Of a stretch of DNA of 64,000 nt, positions 27,062 to 34,707 are shown in pieces. The position numbers and the translations under genes were made by a program. A model generated the notes under the pieces. That model was not told where the DNA came from, did not search any database, and saw nothing but the letters and a program-made list of their open reading frames with translations. Every line of letters starts with the position of its first letter. Position 1 is the stretch's first letter. Origin of the DNA: Nocardioidaceae bacterium SCSIO 66511 (GTDB lineage Bacteria; Actinomycetota; Actinomycetes; Propionibacteriales; Nocardioidaceae); assembly GCA_023100825.1 (NCBI GenBank), contig CP095846.1:1674001-1738000 (forward strand). The letters are read 5' to 3'.

Positions 27062-27870
27062 GTCCTCTGCAGCGAATGGGCCGCTGGATCGCCGACCACC
27101 TCGTACTGGCGCTCGGCATCATCGTGCTCATCTACACGTTCATCCCGATCGCCGTCGTCGTGCTGATGAGCTTCAGCAAGCCGAGCAAGGCGTACGTCTT
27201 CAACGGGTTCACACTCGACAACTGGGCGAACCCATGTGCCTCGGAGGGCATGTGTCCTGCGGTCGTCCGCAGCGTCGAGATCGGTCTGCTGGCGACGATC
27301 TGCGCGACCGTGCTCGGTACGCTGATCGCGTTCGCGCTGGTACGCCATCGATTCGCCGGGCGTACGACCGCGAACGTGTTGATCTTCCTGCCGATGGCTG
27401 CCCCCGAGATCGTGATGGGCTCGTCGCTGTTGGCGTTGTTCGTATCGGCGGGCTTCGGCGGACGCCTCGGATTCTGGACCATCCTGATCGCGCACATCAC
27501 GTTCTGCATCTCGTTCGTCGTGGTCACGGTCAAGGCGCGACTCGCCGGCCTCGACGGGTCGTTGGAGCAGGCCGCGATGGACCTCTATGCCAATGAGCGG
27601 GAGACGTTCTGGCGGGTGACCTTCCCGCTGGTGTTCCCCGGTATCCTGGCGGCGGCGCTGTTGAGTTTCTCGTTGTCGTTCGACGACTTCATCATCACGA
27701 ACCTCAACGCGGGTACGACGACGACGTTCCCGATGTTCGTATGGGGTTCAGCGCTGCGCGGTGTTCCGATGCAGGTGAACGTCGTCGGCACGGTGATGTT
27801 CCTGATCGCGATCATCCTCGTCGTCGCGCCGGAGATCTCGCGTCGGCGTAAGGCGAAGGCTGGCGCATGA
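27058..27870 (+). CDS. potC: Polyamine ABC transporter permease (PotC-like)
   Basis: 270 residues with six membrane spans. The first is VLALGIIVLIYTFIPIAVVVL, slightly exceeding 20 residues with its flanks. The coupling segment reads EQAAMDLYANERETFWRVTFP, and LSFSLSFDDFIITNL is the usual PotC motif. It pairs with PotB to form the channel. The start overlaps the PotB stop and its stop overlaps the next gene, so the whole uptake and oxidation module is one operon. Confidence 0.92.
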   Translation: MSPLQRMGRWIADHLVLALGIIVLIYTFIPIAVVVLMSFSKPSKAYVFNGFTLDNWANPCASEGMCPAVVRSVEIGLLATICATVLGTLIAFALVRHRFAGRTTANVLIFLPMAAPEIVMGSSLLALFVSAGFGGRLGFWTILIAHITFCISFVVVTVKARLAGLDGSLEQAAMDLYANERETFWRVTFPLVFPGILAAALLSFSLSFDDFIITNLNAGTTTTFPMFVWGSALRGVPMQVNVVGTVMFLIAIILVVAPEISRRRKAKAGA

Positions 27871-29261
27871 CGTCTGTGCGCGAGCGGGTGCGTGCGGCGC
27901 AGCCCGAGCCGTTTTGGCTCGCCGATCCGGCACGCCCCCAGCCGATGCCGCGGTTGACGAGTGACGTTCGTACCGACTTGCTCGTCGTCGGCGGCGGGTA
28001 CGCAGGTCTCTGGTCGGCGCTGCTCGCTCGTGAACGCAACCCGCACCGCGACGTAGTGCTCGTCGAGGCGGGTACGTGCGGCAACGAGGCGAGTGGGCGC
28101 AACGGCGGCTTCTGCGAGGCGAGCCTGACACACGGCTTCGACAACGGTGTGGCGCGCTGGCCGGACGAGCTGCCGGACCTGCTGCGATTGGGTCGCGAGA
28201 ACCTCGACGCCATCGAGCAGACGGTCTCGAAGTACGGCATCGACTGCAACTTCGAGCGCAACGGCGAGCTCGACATCGCGACCGAGGACTACCAGGTCGA
28301 CGAGTTGCGCGACGGAGTCGAGACGATGCGCGCGTACGGCGGCGCGGCGGAGTTTCTCGACAGAGACGCGGCACGGACCAGATTCGAGTCCCCGCTGGTC
28401 CGTGCGGCGATCTACGATCCGGACGTCGCCCTGGTCGAGCCGGCCCGGTTGGCCTGGGGCCTGCGAGCGGCGTGCCTCGAAGCCGGAGTCGAGATCTATG
28501 AGAACTCACGCGCGAGCGAGCTCGACCGCAGCGGCTCGGCTGTCCGTGTACGGGTCGGTGATCACGCGGTGACGGCGCGCCGGGTGATCCTCGCGACGAA
28601 CGCGTTTCCGCCTCTCCTTCGCCGGCTTCGGCTGATGACCGTGCCCGTGTACGACTATGCGTTGATGAGCGAGCCGTTGACCGAGAGCCAGCTGAGCGAG
28701 ATCGGGTGGTCCGGGCGCGAAGGCGTCGGCGACAGCGGCAACCAGTTCCACTATCTGCGGCTCAGTCGCGACAACCGCATCTTGTTCGGCGGGTACGACG
28801 CGATCTACCACTATGGCAACGGCATCCGGCGATCGTACGAACAGCGGCTCGATACCTTCGAGACGCTCGGCCGGCACTTCGATGCGTACTTCCCGAGCCT
28901 CGAAGGCATCGGGTTCACGCATCGTTGGGGCGGGGTGATCGACACGTCCACGCAGTTCTCCGCGTTCTATGGCACGGCGTACGGCGGGTCGGTCGCGTAC
29001 GCGTTGGGCTTCACCGGTCTCGGTGTCGGTGCGACGCGTTTCGCCGCGCTCGTCATGCTCGACCTACTCGACGGCGCGACGACCGAGCGTACGGAGCTGG
29101 AGATGGTACGGAAGAAGCCGCTGCCGTTCCCGCCGGAACCGGTCCGCTACGCGGGCGTACAACTGACTCGTTGGTCGTTGGCACGCGCAGATGCCAACCA
29201 GGGCAAGCGAAACCCGTGGCTCAAGCTGACCGATGCGCTCGGGCTCGGCTTCGACTCCTGA
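27867..29261 (+). CDS. FAD-dependent amine oxidoreductase (PuuB/DAO family)
   Basis: 464 residues. The DAO-type FAD fold begins with TDLLVVGGGYAGLWSAL (GGGYAG at 42-47), then EASGRNGGFCEASL near 85-100, and VILATNAFPP. The C-terminal part has HRWGGVIDTSTQF and the closing FAD segment GFTGLGVGATR. This resembles gamma-glutamylputrescine oxidase (PuuB) and related amine oxidases. Linked to PotABCD and an aldehyde dehydrogenase it likely deaminates a polyamine or its conjugate to an aldehyde. No glutamylputrescine synthetase gene is in the window, so the exact substrate is open. Confidence 0.85.
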   Translation: MTSVRERVRAAQPEPFWLADPARPQPMPRLTSDVRTDLLVVGGGYAGLWSALLARERNPHRDVVLVEAGTCGNEASGRNGGFCEASLTHGFDNGVARWPDELPDLLRLGRENLDAIEQTVSKYGIDCNFERNGELDIATEDYQVDELRDGVETMRAYGGAAEFLDRDAARTRFESPLVRAAIYDPDVALVEPARLAWGLRAACLEAGVEIYENSRASELDRSGSAVRVRVGDHAVTARRVILATNAFPPLLRRLRLMTVPVYDYALMSEPLTESQLSEIGWSGREGVGDSGNQFHYLRLSRDNRILFGGYDAIYHYGNGIRRSYEQRLDTFETLGRHFDAYFPSLEGIGFTHRWGGVIDTSTQFSAFYGTAYGGSVAYALGFTGLGVGATRFAALVMLDLLDGATTERTELEMVRKKPLPFPPEPVRYAGVQLTRWSLARADANQGKRNPWLKLTDALGLGFDS

Positions 29262-29288
29262 CACCGCACTCCGACCGCATCCGCTCGC

Positions 29289-29348
29289 GCCGAGGTACGC
29301 CGTCCTGCCACACAGGGGCGCTCTTGTGGCGGGATTACGTACCTCGGC
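29289..29348. repeat. 60-bp structured repeat, copy A
   Basis: The outer arms GCCGAGGTACG (29289-29299) and CGTACCTCGGC (29338-29348) are perfectly complementary. An inner stem GCCACA/TGTGGC (29307-29312, 29325-29330) is nested inside. Copy B at 33978-34037 has the same length, the same orientation and about 52 of 60 identical bases. Confidence 0.85.
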
Positions 29349-29404
29349 GAGTAGTTGGGCGGATGCGACGGCGGCGCGAGTACGACCTAGCGAGTGCGCC
29401 TTGT

Positions 29405-29440
29405 CGTGGCGGGTTTGTGTCATAGCGCGTTCCCGCCACG
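29405..29440. terminator. Hairpin with 9-bp perfect stem
   Basis: CGTGGCGGG (29405-29413) pairs with CCCGCCACG (29432-29440) around an 18-base loop. It lies in the 251-bp gap between the amine oxidase and subtilase genes and could end the polyamine operon. It may also be part of the same repeat region. The remainder of the gap shows only a CAGGAG ribosome site before 29513. Confidence 0.4.
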
Positions 29441-29512
29441 TCCGGTTACTACCCGAGGCGGCGGTGACTTGCCAGGGTGAGCCGTACCATCCTCTAGCGC
29501 AGGAGTACCTCG

Positions 29513-32500
29513 ATGTCCGCTTCTCGTCCCAGGACACGGCTCGGGCACCGCATCGGCGCCATCCTCGCCGCCGGCACCGTGGTGGTGACCGCCATGGTCG
29601 CGGTCACCTCGCCGTCGTCGGCCGACCAGCCCATCGGTGGCACCGCAGCCGGTACGCCGCCCTCGGCGGGCAAGGCCGTCACGCTCGTCACCGGAGACCG
29701 AGCGATCGTCACCCGGTCGAGCGACGGCACGCCGTCGGCCGTTCTCGACGGCAGCTCGAACTACTTCACCCGCCGCGACGGCAAGGACTTGTACGTCGTA
29801 CCGGCTGATGCGACGCCGGCCCTGGCCGACGGCAGCCTCGACCCGGAGCTGTTCAACGTCACGGGCCTGCTGCGGCAGGGCTACGGCGACGACGATCGCG
29901 ACACGCTGCCGCTCATCGTCAAGGGACCTGCCGCGACGACTCGTGCGCTGAACGGTGTCAGCGTCGACGCTCGTCTGGAGTCGGTCGGCGCGAGCGCTGT
30001 GAGTGCGACGAAGAGCAAGCTCTCGACGGCGTACGCTCAGCTGACCCGCAACCGATCTGCGCGCACGTCGATCTGGCTGGATGCGAAGGTGCGAGCGACC
30101 GACAGCGACCTCGACCCGGCCACCGGCGTCGAGCAGACCGGTGCTCCGCAGGTATGGGACACCGGCGTCGACGGAAGCGGCACGAAGGTCGCCGTACTCG
30201 ACACCGGGTACGACGCCGACCACCCCGATCTGGCCGACCAGGTCGTCGCAGCCGAGGACTTCACCGGCGCCGGGGTAGCCGACAGCGATGGGCACGGTAC
30301 GCACGTCGCGTCGACCATCGCGGGCAGCGGCGCCGCCGACCCCTCGAAGGTCGGGATGGCTCCCGGCGCCGATCTGTTGGTCGGCAAGGTTCTCGGAGTC
30401 GGCGGCGGACAGGCCTCCTGGATCATCGCCGGTATGGAGTGGGCCGTCGACAACGACGCAGACGTCGTGAACATGAGCCTGGGTACGTCCGAGCCGACCG
30501 AATGCGACGATCCGATCGCCGAGTCGGCGCAGAACCTCGCAGAGCGCAGCGACTCACTGTTCGTCGTCGCGGCCGGCAATGCCGGTATGCGTGACACGGT
30601 CAGTTCGCCCGGATGCGCCGAGGGAGTGCTGACGGTTGGTGCGGTTGACGACTCGGGTGCGACCGCTGACTTCTCGAGTCGCGGCTCGACGCTCGGCGAC
30701 CACCGGATAAAGCCGGATATCGCTGCACCGGGTGTCGGGATCGTCGGAGCCGCTGCGGGCAGTCCCGACGGCGAGAACTACGTTGCGATGTCCGGGACCT
30801 CGATGGCGACCCCACACGTCGTCGGCGGCGCGGCTCTGGTCCGGCAGGCACACCCGGACTGGTCACCCCAACAGGTCAAGGACGCGCTCACCACGTCGGT
30901 GAAGGCGAAACCGCAGGCGGACGTGTACGAGCAGGGCGCCGGGGAGATGTGGGTTCCGGGCGCTGTGCAGACTCCGGTCGTCACCGACTCCAGCGTCGAG
31001 CTCGCGTCGTTCGACTGGCCGCACGACTTCGGCGAGCGAGCGTCGGAGAAGATCACGTACACCAACACCACCGACCGGCCGCTCCGACTCCGGCTCGACG
31101 TGGTCGACGTACGGGGAGCCGATGATCGCCGGGTGCCCGCACACGCAATCACGGTGGGTCGCCCGCTCCTCAAGATTCCTGCTGGCGGGTCAAAGCAAGT
31201 TGCGGTGACCGCTCGCGGTCATCTCGGTGAGCTCCGCGACGGTGCGTACGGCGAGATCAGCGGACGGGTGATCGCGAAGTCCCTTGGCGGCAAGCGGATC
31301 CGTGCAACGACAGCGGTCGGTTACTGGCTCGAACCCAAGACGGTGAACGTGACCGTTCGACCGATCGGCCGCGACGGAAAGCCCGCGAGCATCGGGTATC
31401 TCGATGTGACCGACATGCATCAGCCGCTGCGGCAAGCGTTCTACTTGAACGGTGACGACATCGACCTGCGACTCCGGGCCGGGAGCTACCACATCGCGGC
31501 GTTCATCGAGACCCGACCGGAGGGGGGAGTCCGCTCCATGGCGTACGTCGGAGATCCGCAGAAGCGCTTCACCAAGGACACGACGTACAAGCTCGACGCT
31601 CGCAAGGCAACGCGAGTCACCGTCGATACGCCGCGTCCGAGCGAGATCGACGCCGGGTCGCTGAACCTGACCCGCACTTGGGACAAATGGACCGTCGAGG
31701 GGACCGCTTTCGCCGAAGCTGGGAAGTTCTTCGTGTCGCCGACCGGCCGGCCGAAGCAAGGCGGCTTCGAGTTCGCGACCGCATTGCGAGCGCACCAGAC
31801 CGGCGTACCGACGGAGAAGAGCAAGTACGTCTACAACCTGGCGTTCATCGAGAATGGCCGGATCGGCAAGGACCAGTCGCGGGTCGTACGCAAACGGGAC
31901 GTCGCGACCGTGCAGGAGAAATGGCACTCGCAACGCAAGACCTGGGACGCCGAAGAATGGGCCAGGGTCCTTCCTGCGGACGGCGGTCAGGCGCTGTTCA
32001 CCAGCTCCGGCAGTCCGATCACGACACCAACGCCTCGTACGTCGTACTTCACTACCGGACTGCCTTGGCAGCAGTTGGCGTCCAGCGGAGACTACCGGCT
32101 GCGGCCCGAGACCTGGTTCGACCCGGTCCGCACCTATCGCGCAGGAGACCGTCGCAAGACGGAGTGGTTCAAGCTGCCGACGCTCGGCGCACTACACACC
32201 AACGCCGACGGGTCTCCTTCGCGAGTTGCCGAGCGGCAGGGCAACCTCGTTGGGTTCTCGTTCGGGCCGTGGCAGGACACGGTCTCGGGTCGCACCGCCG
32301 CCGGGGGCTTCGGGGACATCGGTGGTCTCGACGTGTACGAGAACGGTGAGTTGCTCCGCCACAGCTCTTGGCCATCGGGCCAGTTCCGGCTGAGCGCCGA
32401 CGATGTCGAGATTCGGGCCGAGGTGAGCCAGCGGCGAATCTCGCGGGAGCAGGTCTGGGAGCTGGGTCAGCGTACGAACACGTCGTTCACCTTCCGCTCC

Positions 32501-32881
32501 ACCGCGCCCGAGGGCGACGAGGTCGTGCCGCTGCCGGTCGCCATGCCCCGGTACGACGCACCCGTCGACGGGCGCAACCTGGCACCCGCGGCTGAGGAGT
32601 TCCCGGTGTCGGTGACCTTCAACGGTCAGCAGGACTACGACCCGGGCGAGATCGAGTCGTTCAGCGCGAAGGTCACGTTCGACGAGATCGCCGAGAACGA
32701 CCTCGACCTGAGCGATCAGAACTGGGTCGACGTCCCGGTCGTCAAGCGCAACGGCACCTGGGTAGCGCTGGTCGACAACACCGATCATGCGGGCGGCGTG
32801 GCATCGCTGTGGATCAAGGCGGTCGATGCGAATGACACTCGCACCGAGCAGTACGTCTTGGGCCTGTACGGCGTCGAGTGA
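29513..32881 (+). CDS. Large secreted subtilisin-like serine protease (S8)
   Basis: 1122 residues. A signal peptide of about 38 residues ends near SSADQ. A pro-region (about 50-195) precedes the subtilase domain. The catalytic triad is D230 (VAVLDTGYD), H261 (DGHGTHVAS) and S430 (SGTSMATPHV), with oxyanion N356 in AAGNAG. After about residue 480 come some 640 residues of beta-rich sequence without membrane spans or a sorting motif, so it is probably released or wall-associated. The next gene encodes a probable dedicated regulator. The target is unknown. Confidence 0.92.
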   Translation: MSASRPRTRLGHRIGAILAAGTVVVTAMVAVTSPSSADQPIGGTAAGTPPSAGKAVTLVTGDRAIVTRSSDGTPSAVLDGSSNYFTRRDGKDLYVVPADATPALADGSLDPELFNVTGLLRQGYGDDDRDTLPLIVKGPAATTRALNGVSVDARLESVGASAVSATKSKLSTAYAQLTRNRSARTSIWLDAKVRATDSDLDPATGVEQTGAPQVWDTGVDGSGTKVAVLDTGYDADHPDLADQVVAAEDFTGAGVADSDGHGTHVASTIAGSGAADPSKVGMAPGADLLVGKVLGVGGGQASWIIAGMEWAVDNDADVVNMSLGTSEPTECDDPIAESAQNLAERSDSLFVVAAGNAGMRDTVSSPGCAEGVLTVGAVDDSGATADFSSRGSTLGDHRIKPDIAAPGVGIVGAAAGSPDGENYVAMSGTSMATPHVVGGAALVRQAHPDWSPQQVKDALTTSVKAKPQADVYEQGAGEMWVPGAVQTPVVTDSSVELASFDWPHDFGERASEKITYTNTTDRPLRLRLDVVDVRGADDRRVPAHAITVGRPLLKIPAGGSKQVAVTARGHLGELRDGAYGEISGRVIAKSLGGKRIRATTAVGYWLEPKTVNVTVRPIGRDGKPASIGYLDVTDMHQPLRQAFYLNGDDIDLRLRAGSYHIAAFIETRPEGGVRSMAYVGDPQKRFTKDTTYKLDARKATRVTVDTPRPSEIDAGSLNLTRTWDKWTVEGTAFAEAGKFFVSPTGRPKQGGFEFATALRAHQTGVPTEKSKYVYNLAFIENGRIGKDQSRVVRKRDVATVQEKWHSQRKTWDAEEWARVLPADGGQALFTSSGSPITTPTPRTSYFTTGLPWQQLASSGDYRLRPETWFDPVRTYRAGDRRKTEWFKLPTLGALHTNADGSPSRVAERQGNLVGFSFGPWQDTVSGRTAAGGFGDIGGLDVYENGELLRHSSWPSGQFRLSADDVEIRAEVSQRRISREQVWELGQRTNTSFTFRSTAPEGDEVVPLPVAMPRYDAPVDGRNLAPAAEEFPVSVTFNGQQDYDPGEIESFSAKVTFDEIAENDLDLSDQNWVDVPVVKRNGTWVALVDNTDHAGGVASLWIKAVDANDTRTEQYVLGLYGVE

Positions 32882-32956
32882 CCATGTGGCCGGCTGTTGC
32901 CAGGTCGCGTCTCCGCCAAGCAAGATTTGCGGGTGACGGCGCGAAAAGCGGACAGG

Positions 32957-33946
32957 ATGCTCGGTGTGTTGGGGCTCGATGACCTGCAGGAGCGGGCGTA
33001 CCGGCGGCTCGTCGAAGCCCCGTCGGATTCCGCCGACTCGATCGCCGACGCGCTCGGGGCGACGCTGTCGTCGACGGTCGCTGCGCTCGACGCGTTGGAG
33101 CTCAAGGGCATGGTGGCGCGGCCCGTTGCGGACCCTGACCGGTTTGTCGCGTCTCCGCCGGTCGTCGCCCTCGGGTCGATGATCGTGCAGCAGCAGGAGG
33201 AGATCCGCGCCGCCGAGCGTGAGCTCGGAGTGCTGGCCGCGCGATATCGGGAGTCTGCCGAGGGGCGTACGCACACCGATGTGATCGACGTCGTCGAAGG
33301 GTCACAGGCCGTGGCCCAGCGGTTCGCGCAGCTGCAACGCGGTGCGAGCACCGAGGTGCTGGCCCTGGTCAAGTCGGGGGTCGCGGTGGTCTCCGCCGAG
33401 GAGAACGTCGACGAGCAGATCGCCACCGATCGAGGTGTGTCGTACCGCGTCGTACTCGAACGCGCGGCTTTCGAAGCGCCGGGCTTCCTCGACCGTGCCT
33501 CTGAATCCGTTGCGGCCGGCGAGGAGGTGCGGGTGACGAACGAGGTCCCGCTCCGGATGATCGTCGCCGACCGTCAACTCGCTCTGCTCCCGCTGCGCCC
33601 GACCACGGAGTCGGCGACCGCGGGTGCGTTGCTGGTGCATCCGAGCGGGCTGCTCGATGCGATGGTCACGCTGTTCGATCTCGTGTGGCGGCAGTCGAAC
33701 CCGCTCGTAGTCGGCGCAACCGGCCTCGACGACGGCGCGGCCGCGGAGGTCGACGACACCGACGTACGTCTGCTGTCGTTGCTGCTCGCCGGGCTCACCG
33801 ATCAGGCGATCGGCGGCCAGCTCGGCTTGTCGCTGCGCACCGTTCAGCGTCGCGTACACCAGCTCATGCAGCGCGCAGGCGTCGCCACGCGCTTCCAGCT
33901 CGGGCATGCTGCCGCGACTCGGGGGTGGCTGGGCAGCGACGTCTGA
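32957..33946 (+). CDS. TrmB/LuxR-type helix-turn-helix regulator
   Basis: 329 residues from ATG 32957; GTG 32933 and TTG 32897 are possible earlier starts. The N-terminal winged helix resembles TrmB (LGLDDLQERAYRRLVE ... SSTVAALDALELKGMVAR). A middle effector-like region (about 110-240) has no recognised motif. The C-terminal LuxR-like helix-turn-helix reads LLAGLTDQAIGGQLGLSLRT in segments with QRRVHQLMQRAGV. It lacks a phospho-acceptor domain. Lying 75 bp after the subtilase gene, it probably controls that gene. This pairing recurs in Actinobacteria as far as I recall. Confidence 0.8.
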   Translation: MLGVLGLDDLQERAYRRLVEAPSDSADSIADALGATLSSTVAALDALELKGMVARPVADPDRFVASPPVVALGSMIVQQQEEIRAAERELGVLAARYRESAEGRTHTDVIDVVEGSQAVAQRFAQLQRGASTEVLALVKSGVAVVSAEENVDEQIATDRGVSYRVVLERAAFEAPGFLDRASESVAAGEEVRVTNEVPLRMIVADRQLALLPLRPTTESATAGALLVHPSGLLDAMVTLFDLVWRQSNPLVVGATGLDDGAAAEVDDTDVRLLSLLLAGLTDQAIGGQLGLSLRTVQRRVHQLMQRAGVATRFQLGHAAATRGWLGSDV

Positions 33947-33977
33947 GCCCGCTGCTCGTGCTGAGCGCACCAACCGC

Positions 33978-34037
33978 GCCGAGGTACGCCGTCGTGCCAC
34001 ACCGGGCCGCTCTTATGGCGGGACGCCGTACTTCGGC
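33978..34037. repeat. 60-bp structured repeat, copy B
   Basis: Outer arms GCCGAGGTACG (33978-33988) and CGTACTTCGGC (34027-34037) pair with one wobble. The inner arms GCCACA and TATGGC pair less well. It is in direct orientation to copy A, 4689 bp downstream, so the two copies bracket the subtilase and its regulator. Confidence 0.85.
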
Positions 34038-34095
34038 GGCTGCTTGGTACGTGCGGCTGCGGAGGTGGCGCCTGCGAAGATGTTCGGCGGATGAG

Positions 34096-34122
34096 GCAAC
34101 CATCGGGGCTCGCCACCCGGTC
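34096..34122 (+). promoter_or_regulatory. Possible ECF-type promoter before the sigma gene
   Basis: GCAACC (34096-34101) and CGGTC (34118-34122) lie 16 bases apart, 10 bases before ATG 34132. ECF sigma factors often recognise a -35 with AAC and a -10 with GTC and control their own genes. This is a motif match by eye only. Confidence 0.3.
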
Positions 34123-34131
34123 GGGTAGGGC

Positions 34132-34707
34132 ATGAGCGAGGAGGCCGCATTGGTTGAGGAGCTGGGCAATGCCCGAGCGCGTCCTCGAACGCCACAGCAG
34201 GTGCCGTTCGAGGGGTTCGTCGCCGCCCGCAGCGATCATCTGCTGCGCACCGCGTACCTGCTGACCCGCGATCATCAGCTCGCCGAAGATCTGGTGCAGA
34301 CGTCGCTGGCCAAGGCGTGGGGTTCGTGGAAGCGGATCAAGACCGACCATGAGGCGTACGTACGGCGCATCCTCGTCAATACGTACAACAGTTGGTGGCG
34401 GCGCAAATGGAACGGTGAACGCCCGAGCGAGGTCCTGCCCGAGACCGGCGGGTCCAACCCGACCGATTCGGTCGGCGACCGGTTCGACATCTGGGACGCG
34501 ATCGGCCGGCTGCCGAAGCGGCAGCGTGCAACGGTCGTGCTCCGGTTCTACGAGGATCTGAGCGAGGGCGAGACCGCCGATCTGCTCGGCTGCAGCGTCG
34601 GCACCGTGAAGAGCCAGACCAGCAAGGCGCTCGCCAAGCTGCGTATCGACCCCGCACTACTCGAGACGTACGCGTCTCATGGCAACGATGAGGGAGGGCG
34701 GTCATGA
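34132..34707 (+). CDS. ECF RNA polymerase sigma factor, SigE-like subfamily
   Basis: 191 residues. Region 2 (about 26-95) is FEGFVAARSDHLLRTAYLLT, HQLAEDLVQTSLAKAWGSW and AYVRRILVNTYNSWWRRKW. Region 4 (about 118-175) carries AIGRLPKRQRATVVLRFYED and the helix-turn-helix LSEGETADLLGCSVGTVKSQ. No region 3 or C-terminal extension is present. It directs RNA polymerase to stress or envelope genes. It overlaps the downstream membrane protein gene by 4 bases (ATGA), the classic arrangement of a sigma factor and its regulator. Confidence 0.93.
   Translation: MSEEAALVEELGNARARPRTPQQVPFEGFVAARSDHLLRTAYLLTRDHQLAEDLVQTSLAKAWGSWKRIKTDHEAYVRRILVNTYNSWWRRKWNGERPSEVLPETGGSNPTDSVGDRFDIWDAIGRLPKRQRATVVLRFYEDLSEGETADLLGCSVGTVKSQTSKALAKLRIDPALLETYASHGNDEGGRS

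Noticed and set aside
30863-31933. Leftward open frames inside the subtilase gene
   Set aside because: Typical high-GC antisense frames; no motifs and the sense strand has a complete protease.
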